Assembly: GCF_006542765.1 (NCBI RefSeq)
Contig: NZ_SKCD01000034.1
Coordinates: 1-55,755 of the forward strand
Direction of reading: 5' to 3'
DNA length: 55,755 nucleotides
From: Paenibacillus luteus
Lineage (GTDB): Bacteria; Bacillota; Bacilli; Paenibacillales; Paenibacillaceae
The first letter of the stretch is position 1. Each line of letters starts with the position of its first letter. Positions 41,334 through 50,155 of this stretch are shown here, piece by piece. A program made the position numbers and the translations under genes. Under the pieces are notes generated by a model, which saw only the letters and a program-made list of their open reading frames with translations, had not been told where the DNA came from and did not search any database.

Positions 41334-42344
41334 ATGGCTTTAGGGCTGAACAGCCGCAGGAGCAAGCTTGCGGGTTTAATCATTGGCTTACTGCTGCTGC
41401 TTGCCGGTATGCTGGCCAGTATCTTGTACGGCATCCATACCTTTGAGATTAGAGATGTATGGCTGGCTTATACCCAATTCGATAACTCCGACGCTCACAT
41501 TATCATTACAAATACACGGATGCCTCGTGCGCTTATTGCGGCTGCGGTTGGGGGAAGCCTCGCTATGGCGGGAGCCATCATGCAGGTGCTGACGAGAAAC
41601 CCGTTAGCCTCGCCTTCCATTTTCGGCATTAATGCAGGTGCGGTGTTGTTTATCGTGACCGCACTGGCTATTCTCGGTTCCTCGCTGACGATGAGCGGCA
41701 TGGTATGGATTGCTCTGCTGGGTGCAGCAGTCACATCACTGCTTGTGTTTACGCTTGGTTTCCATGGCAGAGGCGGATTTGAGCCGATCAGGCTCACATT
41801 GGCTGGTGCATCCGTTGCGGCGTTTGCTTCCTCTGTGACTTCTGGCATTATGCTGGTGAATAAGCAATCGCTGGAGGCTGCCTTGTTCTGGATGATTGGT
41901 TCGGTATCAGGCAGACAAATCGATCATCTGCTCATCGTATTGCCATATCTCGTTGTGGGCTGGATTTTGTCGCTGCTGCTGGCAGGCTCTCTTAATGTCA
42001 TGGCACTAGGAGATGATAGCGCGAAAAGCCTCGGACAACGGATGCTGCTCATTCGCGGACTATCTGTTATTACCGTAGTTTTTCTGGCGGGCAGCTCAGT
42101 TGCCACCGCTGGTCCTATCGCTTTCATCGGCTTAATTGTGCCTCATCTTTGCCGAGCTCTGGTAGGCAACGACTATCGCTGGCTGCTGCCCTATTGCGCA
42201 TTAACGGGTGGCCTTCTGCTCGTATGTGCGGATCTGGTTTCACGCTTCATTCTCATGCCCAAGGAAGTTCCGGTTGGCGTTGCAACCGCGCTTATTGGCG
42301 TGCCATTCCTGATTCATGTGGCGAGAAGGAGGAAGCATGCATAA
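41334..42344 (+). CDS. FecCD-family iron-siderophore ABC permease 1
   Basis: A 336-aa membrane protein with about nine to ten helices. FecCD signatures are RMPRALIAAAVGGSLAMAGAIMQVLTRNPLASPSIFGI, IAFIGLIVPHLCRALVG and the C-terminal FLIHVARRR. It pairs with the next gene as a heterodimeric channel for the lipoprotein encoded upstream. It overlaps the next gene by 8 bases. Confidence 0.92.
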   Translation: MALGLNSRRSKLAGLIIGLLLLLAGMLASILYGIHTFEIRDVWLAYTQFDNSDAHIIITNTRMPRALIAAAVGGSLAMAGAIMQVLTRNPLASPSIFGINAGAVLFIVTALAILGSSLTMSGMVWIALLGAAVTSLLVFTLGFHGRGGFEPIRLTLAGASVAAFASSVTSGIMLVNKQSLEAALFWMIGSVSGRQIDHLLIVLPYLVVGWILSLLLAGSLNVMALGDDSAKSLGQRMLLIRGLSVITVVFLAGSSVATAGPIAFIGLIVPHLCRALVGNDYRWLLPYCALTGGLLLVCADLVSRFILMPKEVPVGVATALIGVPFLIHVARRRKHA

Positions 42345-43332
42345 AGGAAAAACTCAAAAGGCAGTTTTTATATTAGTCGGGCTTAGTCTCGCGATGCTTG
42401 CGCTATCTATCGTTTGTTTGTCCATTGGAGGAACAAACATCCCTTTTAAGGAAACCATTCTCTCTCTTGTCGGCAAGAACGAAGAAGCAAGCGACTTGAT
42501 CATTATACAGTTCCGTTTGCCGCGTATCCTCGCTGCTATATTGATCGGTTCTGCTCTAGCGGTTGCTGGTGCCGTACTTCAAGGTGTCATTCGCAACCCG
42601 CTGGCCTCCCCGGATCTGCTTGGCGTGACGGGAGGAGCATCGGTAGCCGTTGTCGCGTTTATGACCTTGTTCACTGGATACAGCATTCACTGGGTACCGG
42701 TCATTGCTGTCGCCGGAGCGTTCCTTACCGCTGCCACAAACTATGCATTAGCTTGGAAAAATGGCATTTCTCCCTTTAGACTCGTCCTAATTGGTATAGG
42801 CATATCAACTGCTATGGGTGCGCTAACGATGTTTTTGCTTATTAGTGGTCCGGCTTATTTGGCCGCGCAGGTGCTGAATTGGATGACGGGAAGCATTTAC
42901 GGGACGAATTGGAAGTATATCGAGGTGCTGTGGCCGTGGGTCGCCGTATTTATTCCATTGTCCATCCTTTACGCCAAAGAGCTGAATGTGCAATCGCTGG
43001 GAGAAGCGACCGCGGTCGGACTGGGGAGCAGGCTTCAGCTTAGCCGGATGGTCCTGCTGTTTTACAGCGTTGCGCTCGCGGGAGCTGCCGTCGGCGTTGC
43101 CGGCACGATCTCGTTTATCGGATTATTAGCGCCGCATATGGCGAGAAAGCTTGTCGGTCATTCGTATAAGCTGGTCATCCCCGTATCGGCAGTACTTGGC
43201 GCTATGATTTTGTTGCTCGCGGATCTGACTGGACGTATGCTCTTCCTGCCGCTCGATATCCCTGCGGGTGTCTTCACTGCTGGCATCGGCGCCCCGTTCT
43301 TTATGTACCTTCTGTTTAAACGAAAAGAATAG
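42337..43332 (+). CDS. FecCD-family iron-siderophore ABC permease 2
   Basis: A 331-aa permease: RLPRILAAILIGSALAVAGAVLQGVIRNPLASPDLLGV, then TISFIGLLAPHMARKLVG and FFMYLLFKRKE. ATG 42337 has AAGGAGG just upstream; the frame extends to 42316 within the first permease. No ATPase gene follows, so the importer must borrow a shared one, as FeuBC does with YusV in B. subtilis. The stop codon lies inside dispersed repeat A. Confidence 0.92.
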   Translation: MHKGKTQKAVFILVGLSLAMLALSIVCLSIGGTNIPFKETILSLVGKNEEASDLIIIQFRLPRILAAILIGSALAVAGAVLQGVIRNPLASPDLLGVTGGASVAVVAFMTLFTGYSIHWVPVIAVAGAFLTAATNYALAWKNGISPFRLVLIGIGISTAMGALTMFLLISGPAYLAAQVLNWMTGSIYGTNWKYIEVLWPWVAVFIPLSILYAKELNVQSLGEATAVGLGSRLQLSRMVLLFYSVALAGAAVGVAGTISFIGLLAPHMARKLVGHSYKLVIPVSAVLGAMILLLADLTGRMLFLPLDIPAGVFTAGIGAPFFMYLLFKRKE

Positions 43333-43356
43333 CGCTATTTTAACGGGAGGAATTCC
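43327..43356. repeat. dispersed repeat A, fourth copy
   Basis: GAATAGCGCTATTTTAAC (43327-43344) is identical to 37205-37222 and continues as TTAACGGGAGGAATTCC (43340-43356). The TAG stop of the second permease is part of it. Confidence 0.7.
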
Positions 43357-44450
43357 AACTATACTCTAACCATCCCATAGTCGCGTCTCAAAAACAGATG
43401 AATAGGCTTGTTATTATCCTAATCTTGCTTATCTAGTCAGATGAAAGGAAAGAGTATGTTAGTGGTAGGAGTGAGTGGTTAGTGTGGTGGCTAATGGATT
43501 GGTTGGAGTAAGGAGATGCCTAAAGCGCCGCTCTCCTGTATGGTTGCAGGATAGCGGTCCTTTTGGCCAGCTTAGAGAGCTCTATCCTGCACCATTGCAT
43601 TAGAAGTGCTCAGTGTTGATCTACATTGTCTTTGTAAGGGCGTCTATATTGCATGAAGTACATTATAGACGTCGGAAGGTGTTGGAAACGATGAGCTATA
43701 CTGCTATCGTGCAGGATAGCAGCCTTACCGAGTCTTTTTACTGAGCTGTTCCACCGAGTTGTCTAAGAGATGGTGTAGCTGATTTTTTGGCTTGCTTACC
43801 AAGCTGCTCATATATAGAAGGAAGTATGCCCATCGTTAGCGTATCACTCCGTTCACAAGCGCCTCAAGAGTCTACCTCACTATCTTCCTTCCATTACCTC
43901 CTTGTTAAACCATTCGCAAGCCTTCTCGCTTTCCTAGAAAGATATTTTCGCCTAGGTACACCAGTCAGAAATCCGCTTCACTCTAACTCCCCCTTCCGTT
44001 CAAACTTTCATTCTAATGAAAGCTTGTCACCTCATTTTTCCGGATGCAAATGGTTCTGCATTTAACTCCCACAAGAGATGGAGCTCACCAAGGTCTCCTA
44101 ACCCATTCGTATTTTCAGACTAAAAATACGATTTTTTCTTATATTCAGATGCTGAAATGCTATGATAGTACCAAAAATATTCCCAGCAGAAGTTGTTAAG
44201 TTCCTTAATTTTAATAGGCCTAATTTATTTTCTTAATGCAGGGATGACGTTCACCATTTTTCGGTCAAGCTGTCCGTAGAGCCTGCATATGCTTATGCAT
44301 GGAGCAAGTGGGATTAGCGTGTTCGCTCTATTTTCAGAAAAAAGCACAGGCATGCCCAAAAACAGGATTAGGGGTTTTATGGTAAAATGTTAAGGTGAAT
44401 GTGATAAGCGGCTGTAACAAAAATCGGGAAATTAGAACGGAGTGGGAAGT
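43333..44450. other. long intergenic region with repeats, no gene
   Basis: No credible gene. It holds three copies of the TGCAGGATAG motif (43545-43554, inverse at 43582-43590, and 43710-43719), also seen at 37518 and 37568. The frame at 43787-44065 has no ribosome site and a non-protein-like composition. The promoter of lemA should lie in the last 150 bases; none was assigned with confidence. Confidence 0.55.
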
Positions 44451-44996
44451 ATGGGATTGATCATTGGAATCGGCATTGTGGTCATTGTGGTCATCTATGT
44501 CATTGCAACGTATAACGGATTGGTGAAAATGAGGAACTGGGTGAAGGAAGCTTGGAGCCAGATCGATGTGCAGCTTAAGCGCAGGCATGATTTGATCCCG
44601 AACCTTCTTGAAACGGTAAAAGGCTATGCCAAGCATGAGCAGGAAACGTTGAAGCTGGTCATTCAAGCACGCAACCAAATGCTCAGCGGAACGCCCAATG
44701 AGAGAATAGAAGCGGATAACCAACTGCAAGGGGCATTGAAATCGATTTTTGCGCTTAGCGAAGCCTATCCAGACTTGAAAGCGAATCAGAACTTTCTGAG
44801 CCTGCAGGAGGAGCTGGCCAATTCCGAGAACAAAGTGGCGTTTTCCCGCCAGCTCTACAACAAGACGGTAGCCGAATATAATATCAAGCGCGAATCGTTC
44901 CCGTCCAATATCATTGCGGGCATGTTCAGCTTTAAAGAGGAACAGCTGCTGACAACTCCCGAGGCGGAGAAAATCGTTCCGAAAATCACGTTCTAA
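44451..44996 (+). CDS. lemA: LemA family protein
   Basis: A 181-aa protein: one N-terminal membrane helix (GLIIGIGIVVIVVIYVIATYNGLV), then the LemA helical bundle with WSQIDVQLKRRHDLIPNLLETVKGYAKHE and a C-terminal NRESFPSN-like segment (IKRESFPSNIIAGMF). Topology is N-out with a cytosolic bundle. The ATG at 44451 follows GGAG by 8 bases; a GTG at 44442 overlaps that site. The M48 protease follows 63 bases later, a frequent pair. Function is unknown beyond an envelope-stress association. Confidence 0.93.
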   Translation: MGLIIGIGIVVIVVIYVIATYNGLVKMRNWVKEAWSQIDVQLKRRHDLIPNLLETVKGYAKHEQETLKLVIQARNQMLSGTPNERIEADNQLQGALKSIFALSEAYPDLKANQNFLSLQEELANSENKVAFSRQLYNKTVAEYNIKRESFPSNIIAGMFSFKEEQLLTTPEAEKIVPKITF

Positions 44997-45059
44997 TGCG
45001 GCAGCAAGAACAATTAATCAAGGCGACACCCATGTGCGCCAAAGCAAAGGATGTCAGCT

Positions 45060-45944
45060 ATGCTGTATAAACAGATTGAACAAAATAAGCGGAAAACGCT
45101 GCTGCTTGTCCTGCTTTTTGGCGTGATCGTGCTTGGAGCGGGCACAGCAGTCGGATATTTAAGCTCCGGCGAGCTATGGCCCGGCACCATACTGGCTGCT
45201 GTCATTTTGTTGTTTTATTTGCCAATCACCTATTGGTCTGCAAGCTCACAGGTGCTTCGGATGTCAGGAGCTACGCTTGCAAGTCCGGAGAAATATAAGC
45301 AGCTGTATAACATTGTGGAGGAGCTATGCATTCCTGCGCGGATTCCCGTACCGAAGATTTACGTCGTTAACGATCCTTCGCCAAACGCTTTCGCAACGGG
45401 GATCAAGCCCGAGAAAGGAGCGGTCGCCTTTACGACCGGCCTACTGGAGCAGTTGAACCGGGAGGAACTGGAGGCTGTTGCTGCCCATGAGCTCGCACAT
45501 ATTCGCAACTATGATATTCGGTTGATGACGATTACGATTGCGCTCGTATCTGTCGTTGCGATTATCGCCGATATCGGAACTCGCATGCTCTTCGTTCAGA
45601 GGAGAGGCAATGATAAGAAGACTCATCCAGCGGTATACATTATTGCACTTGTTTTTGTGTTATTGTCTCCGCTTGCAGCAAGATTCGTCCATCTGGCGGT
45701 TTCCCGAAACCGCGAATATTTGGCTGACGCAACAGCCGTGGAGCTGACCCGCAACTCGCTGGGCCTGCAGAACGCGCTTCGCAAAATTAGCGCAAGCAGC
45801 CTGGATGTGCGTAAAGCACGCAAAGCGACGGCGTCGCTTTATATCTCCAGTCCGTTCAGCAAGTATCGCAAAATAAAGCAAACCAGCTGGTTCAGCACTC
45901 ATCCTTCACTTGAATCCAGAATCGAGCGGCTGGGCCGGATGTAG
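45060..45944 (+). CDS. M48-family zinc metalloprotease (HtpX-like)
   Basis: A 294-aa membrane protease: two N-terminal helices (TLLLVLLFGVIVLGAGTAVGYL and LWPGTILAAVILLFYLPITYW), then PSPNAFATG and the zinc motif HELAH at about residue 143. Two more helices and the third-ligand region NREYLADATAVELTRN follow, ending with STHPSLESRIERL. It degrades misfolded membrane proteins in the family model. ATG 45060 fits AAAGGA nine bases upstream; the frame opens at 45051. Confidence 0.9.
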   Translation: MLYKQIEQNKRKTLLLVLLFGVIVLGAGTAVGYLSSGELWPGTILAAVILLFYLPITYWSASSQVLRMSGATLASPEKYKQLYNIVEELCIPARIPVPKIYVVNDPSPNAFATGIKPEKGAVAFTTGLLEQLNREELEAVAAHELAHIRNYDIRLMTITIALVSVVAIIADIGTRMLFVQRRGNDKKTHPAVYIIALVFVLLSPLAARFVHLAVSRNREYLADATAVELTRNSLGLQNALRKISASSLDVRKARKATASLYISSPFSKYRKIKQTSWFSTHPSLESRIERLGRM

Positions 45945-46040
45945 CCAAGGCAGGATTGGCAGCTTGCTTCTAAGCGCAACGAGCCAAACGTCAATTTATC
46001 GCTCAATTTGTATCGTGAATTTAAGAAGTGTCTCTTTTTG

Positions 46041-46063
46041 AACCCCCGGATTTGGGGGTTTTT
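46041..46063 (+). terminator. rho-independent terminator after the LemA-protease pair
   Basis: AACCCCC GGATTT GGGGGTT followed by TTT. Confidence 0.9.
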
Positions 46064-46290
46064 GCTTATTAAACGCTTGCCTATTCTATGACGTTCCCAG
46101 CGAAATGCTAAAGATTTATGTCCATAATATGGGATTTACCGCATTAGGTCGCCCCCGCATTACCACTACACATAGTTATGTAAGTGCTCTCAAAAGTAGT
46201 GAAGGGAGATGTGAAATGATGCTAACGGTACGAAAATAGTTTTGCTTTGCATTACGCTCTGGGTAATACGTGAGCAATAGCATAGGCAAT

Positions 46291-46643
46291 GAACATTCGA
46301 GCTGAATGGCACCAAAAAATCTGCTTATTGGAAGCAGGAGGAGCCTGCCAAGCTTTGGATTGGACATCGCGATCGCTCGAATGAGCTGCTAATGGCTGAT
46401 CCGGCTTTGTTTCTCAAGAAAGCAAGGCCTTCGATTCACCATCCCGGAGGACATACGGAGGGCTGGCCGGACTTAGTCAAAAATATGATGATGCAATATT
46501 ATCACTTTATTCGGGAAGGCAAAGATCCGTTAAAGGATACGCCGAGCTTCGCAACCTTTGCGGACGGGCACGTATCCATGTGCATAATGGAGGCGATCCT
46601 TAAGAGCCATGAGCAGCAGCGGTGGGTGACGGTAGAAGAGTAG
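46291..46643 (+). pseudogene. C-terminal remnant of a Gfo/Idh/MocA-family oxidoreductase
   Basis: From about 46291 one frame reads TFELNGTKKSAYWKQEEPAK, then LWIGHRDRSNELLMADPA, HHPGGHTEGWPD and FATFADGHVSMCIMEAILKS. This is the C-terminal end of sugar dehydrogenases of this family. The NAD-binding N-terminal domain is absent and a TGA precedes the fragment. It may be the relic of a sugar-metabolism gene that belonged to the neighbouring LacI-controlled locus. Confidence 0.75.
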
Positions 46644-46662
46644 AGCGAGTCGTTCAATAGCT

Positions 46663-46704
46663 CAAAGGAAGAGGCTATCAACTGACAGCGTCCTCTTCTT
46701 TTGG
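46663..46704. terminator. bidirectional terminator between the oxidoreductase remnant and lacI-type gene
   Basis: The arms CAAAGGAAGAGG and CCTCTTCTTTTGG pair with one mismatch. A-rich and T-rich ends allow use from both sides. Confidence 0.7.
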
Positions 46705-46744
46705 CTACAGAATTAAGCCGTAACAATTAAACCCTCAAAGGAAT

Positions 46745-47755
46745 TTACAGCTTGCGGACACTCTCTCTCTCTATAACCTCGGTAGCCAGCATCACATGAT
46801 GAGTAACTTCTTTACCTTCAAGTAAGTCGATAAGCACCTGGGCAGCATGGAAGCCGAGCTCGTATTTATGCTGGTGAACCGTGGTCAGCGCCGGCGTGCA
46901 ATAAGCGGTCAGGTCGATGTTGTCGAAGCCAATGATCGAGATATCCTGCGGCACTTGTTTACCCATGTCCTTCACGCCCTGCATGGCTCCAATCGCCATT
47001 AAATCACTAGCGCAAAATAAAGCGGTGACCTCCGGCTTGCTGGATAAGATTTGGATAGCGGCCTCACGCCCGCCTTGCTCGGAGAATCGGCCGTCGACCA
47101 CCAGCGAATCATCGAAGGGAATGGCGCTATTATGAAGCGCTTGACGATAGCCCTCCAGCCGCAGCAAGCTTACATCCGCCTGGGCATGGCCGTTAATCAT
47201 CGCAATGTGGCGATGTCCGTTTTGGAGCAGATGATCTACAGCAGCCACGGCGCCACTAAGGTTATCTGATGTGACATAGCCGACATGCGGCCCCTCAAGC
47301 GTAATATCAATGAGCACGCATGGAATATCCGACGATACGATTTCTTTTAAGTACGGGTCATCCAACCGAATGCCCATAATGATAACCCCATCCACTCCGC
47401 GTTCCTGGCATAAGGTTTTATAGGATTTGATGGTTTGCTTCTGAGGCGTCGTGCTGAAGAGCACGAGATCGTAATCGAGCTCCCCGGAACGATCGTTAAT
47501 TCCGCATAGAACCTCAAAGGCGATATTGTCTTTAGAGCTGGCTCTTGTCACATTGGAGAGAAGCAGGCCGAGTGTTTTAGTTTTTTTGGAAATCAATGAT
47601 CTCGCAGCCATGTTGGGACTGTAGCCCAGCTGATCTGCAATGGTGCGAATTTTGAGCCGTGTGCCTTCGTTAACATCGTCATAACCATTCAAAGCGCGGG
47701 ACACGGTCGTAACGGAAACACCGGCTGATTTGGCAATGTCTTTAATCGTAACCAT
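46745..47755 (-). CDS. LacI-family transcriptional regulator of the oligosaccharide operon
   Basis: A 336-aa regulator: N-terminal HTH MVTIKDIAKSAGVSVTTVSRALNGY, hinge YSPNMAARSLISKKTKTLGLLL, then a periplasmic-binding-protein-like sensor ending in TTVHQHKYELGFHAAQVLIDLL. GTG/ATG choices upstream are ignored because GGAGG sits 7 bases before ATG 47755. It is divergent from the glucosidase operon, with two LacI-type operators in between, so it most likely represses that operon and itself until its sugar binds. Confidence 0.92.
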   Translation of the reverse strand: MVTIKDIAKSAGVSVTTVSRALNGYDDVNEGTRLKIRTIADQLGYSPNMAARSLISKKTKTLGLLLSNVTRASSKDNIAFEVLCGINDRSGELDYDLVLFSTTPQKQTIKSYKTLCQERGVDGVIIMGIRLDDPYLKEIVSSDIPCVLIDITLEGPHVGYVTSDNLSGAVAAVDHLLQNGHRHIAMINGHAQADVSLLRLEGYRQALHNSAIPFDDSLVVDGRFSEQGGREAAIQILSSKPEVTALFCASDLMAIGAMQGVKDMGKQVPQDISIIGFDNIDLTAYCTPALTTVHQHKYELGFHAAQVLIDLLEGKEVTHHVMLATEVIERESVRKL

Positions 47756-47863
47756 AGAATACCTCCGGGATCTCGTAAATCTCAGCGTAATAAATGTGAA
47801 AAATGAAATTATAAATTCGGGCTTGTAAATGCTTTCATCATGATCTATAATTCGATTATATCG

Positions 47864-47883
47864 TATCCGAAACGTTTTGGATA
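47864..47883. promoter_or_regulatory. LacI-type operator, proximal to the regulator
   Basis: TATCCGAAACGTTTTGGATA, a 20-bp palindrome with one mismatched pair and the central CG typical of LacI/GalR operators. It is 109 bases upstream of the regulator's start. Confidence 0.85.
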
Positions 47884-47930
47884 GCTGCAATGCCTAGTTT
47901 CACATTTCAGCTTCCTATTTTTTTGCCTTT

Positions 47931-47950
47931 TATCCGAAACGTTTCGGATA
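47931..47950. promoter_or_regulatory. LacI-type operator, proximal to the glucosidase
   Basis: TATCCGAAACGTTTCGGATA, a perfect 20-bp palindrome 56 bases upstream of the glucosidase start and 67 bases centre to centre from the other site. The pair could be bridged by one tetramer or two dimers. Confidence 0.88.
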
Positions 47951-48005
47951 ACGATTAATGATTTTGCGCATAGTAAGCTATTAACGTAAGAAATGAGGGG
48001 AAAGC

Positions 48006-50099
48006 TTGGATTATCGAGTCATCAAAGAAAATGATTTATTCCTCATGACAGACAGGGATGGCGACATTCCTGCAGGTGATGTTACAGGACTAGGTCTCTA
48101 TACGAGAGACACACGGTTTATAAGCAGAATGGAAATTCGGATCAATGGTCATAAGCCACTTCTATTATCTTCTGCTGCCGACGAGAATTATATTTCAACC
48201 TTTCGTTTAACCAATCCGCATATGGAGGAAAACGGCGAGCTTCAGTTATGGCGTGAATCCGTAGAGGTAGAGCGTACGCGCTTCATCTATGAAGGTGCGC
48301 TATACGAGACGTTGAAGCTCACCAGCTATTATCCGAAAGCTATACAATTCGATTTCTCTGTACTGCTCGATGCGGATTTTGCCGATATGTTCGTCGTTCG
48401 CGGCTTTCAACACGGTGAGCTGGGAAGCAAGACGGGAGATCAGATCGATCAAGGGCAAAGAGTGATCGGTTATCTTGGAGCAGACGGCGTACGCCGCGAA
48501 ACAAAAATCAAGTGGAATACGCCAGCGAGCCGGATAAGCGAGTCTGGAGAGCTGCATTTCGATGTGAAGTTGAATCATCGGGAAAGCAATGAAATCACTC
48601 TCTTTATTGCTCCGATCATAGACGGTGTAGAGCCGCAGCAGCATGAGACTGCGGATGCGATGAAGAAGCTCAGAGCATCTTATAAAGATTGGAATAATTC
48701 ATCAACAGCGATTCAGAGTGATGTGCCGCTGTTCGATAAGCTCTACCATCGTGGCGTTCAGGATTTGCGCGTACTGCTTACTGATCTTGGCTACGGAGCA
48801 TTTCCCGTTGCAGGCTTGCCTTGGTACTCGGTGCCTTTCGGCCGTGACAGCTTGATTGCCGCGCTGCAAATGCTGTCCTTGAATCCGCAAATTGCCAAAG
48901 GAACGCTTCTCACGCTAGCTGCCTACCAAGGCCAGAATGAGGATGAGTGGCGCGATGAGCAGCCAGGCAAAATCATGCATGAAATTCGCTATGGCGAATT
49001 GGCTGGTACGAATCAGGTACCATTTACGCCTTACTATGGAACGATTGATGCGACGCCGCTATTTCTGCTGCTTGCCGCTGAGTATTATCACTGGACAGTT
49101 GATGCAGCGTTTGTAAGCGCGTTAATGCCTCATTTGAATGCGGCGCTGACCTGGATCCGAGCATTTGGCGACTGCGACGAAGATTCCTTTGTGGAATATG
49201 ATCAGAAGTCATCCAAAGGCATTGCGAATCAAGGCTGGAAGGATTCTGCGGATTCCGTCGTTCATCGGAGCGGTGATTATGCGGAGGCTCCGATCGCGCT
49301 TGTCGAGGTTCAAGGCTATGTGTATCAAGCGCTTACTCGTCTTGCACCTATTTTTAGAAGCTTGGGCCATGAAGAACAGGCGGATGGCATGCTGTCCGAA
49401 GCAGAGCTGCTGCGTGAACGCTTTGAGCGCGATTTCTGGATGGAGGATGAGCAGTTTTACGCCATTGCACTCGATAAGGAGAAGAAGCGGGTCGACTCGG
49501 TGACCTCGAATGCTGGCCATATTCTAATGTCAGGTATAGCCTCTCCCGAGCGTGCAAAGGCTGTAGCTGAGCGCTTGATTGCTCCTGATCTGTTTGGCGG
49601 GTACGGTATTCGGACGATGAGTACGGATGCATCTGGCTACAACCCGATGAGCTACCATGACGGAAGCATCTGGCCGCATGACAATTCGATGTGCCTGCTT
49701 GGCCTGAGCCATGGTGGATTTGCAGAGGAAGCAGTTACGGTAATGCAAGGCTTGCTGAATGCGGCTGAAAAGTTCGAATACAATAGGCTGCCTGAGCTGT
49801 ACTGTGGGTATGACGATTCACTAGGCGCTCCGGTACCATACCCAGTGGCTTGTTCGCCGCAGGCGTGGGCAGCAGGCACGCCGCTAACCTTTGTACAGGC
49901 GCTGCTTGCTCTGCAGCCGGATGGCTTGTCACGTCAAATTACAATTAAGCCGGCTTTGCTCCATAGCATGAACATGCTGAAAGTGGAGCGTCTACAAATC
50001 GGCAGCGGCACGCTCAGCCTTCGCGTCACTCGCGGAACAGAGGGGCCGGAGGTTGAGGTTTTAGCTAACTCAACCGGATATGAGCTGCTAATCTCATAG
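48006..50099 (+). CDS. amylo-alpha-1,6-glucosidase / glycogen-debranching-type glycosidase
   Basis: A 697-aa cytosolic glycosidase. The N-terminal beta domain of debranching enzymes (DYRVIKENDLFLMTDRDGDIPAGDVTGLGLYTRDTRF) is followed by an (alpha/alpha)6 barrel. Barrel motifs are AGLPWYSVPFGRDSLIAALQML, GKIMHEIRYGELAG, QGWKDSADSV and PMSYHDGSIWPHDNSMCLLG, with acidic residues in catalytic places. The start is TTG, 5 bases after GAGGGGAAAGC. It is the first gene of a sugar operon and probably trims imported oligosaccharides. Confidence 0.85.
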   Translation: MDYRVIKENDLFLMTDRDGDIPAGDVTGLGLYTRDTRFISRMEIRINGHKPLLLSSAADENYISTFRLTNPHMEENGELQLWRESVEVERTRFIYEGALYETLKLTSYYPKAIQFDFSVLLDADFADMFVVRGFQHGELGSKTGDQIDQGQRVIGYLGADGVRRETKIKWNTPASRISESGELHFDVKLNHRESNEITLFIAPIIDGVEPQQHETADAMKKLRASYKDWNNSSTAIQSDVPLFDKLYHRGVQDLRVLLTDLGYGAFPVAGLPWYSVPFGRDSLIAALQMLSLNPQIAKGTLLTLAAYQGQNEDEWRDEQPGKIMHEIRYGELAGTNQVPFTPYYGTIDATPLFLLLAAEYYHWTVDAAFVSALMPHLNAALTWIRAFGDCDEDSFVEYDQKSSKGIANQGWKDSADSVVHRSGDYAEAPIALVEVQGYVYQALTRLAPIFRSLGHEEQADGMLSEAELLRERFERDFWMEDEQFYAIALDKEKKRVDSVTSNAGHILMSGIASPERAKAVAERLIAPDLFGGYGIRTMSTDASGYNPMSYHDGSIWPHDNSMCLLGLSHGGFAEEAVTVMQGLLNAAEKFEYNRLPELYCGYDDSLGAPVPYPVACSPQAWAAGTPLTFVQALLALQPDGLSRQITIKPALLHSMNMLKVERLQIGSGTLSLRVTRGTEGPEVEVLANSTGYELLIS

Positions 50100-50155
50100 G
50101 TTTTACGCAATCGTTTATATATACAAGATTCACATTACTTAAGGAGGTTGTATGT

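Noticed and set aside
43787..44065. 92-codon open frame upstream of lemA
   Set aside because: No ribosome site, Ser/Phe/Leu-biased sequence typical of chance frames, no neighbour logic.
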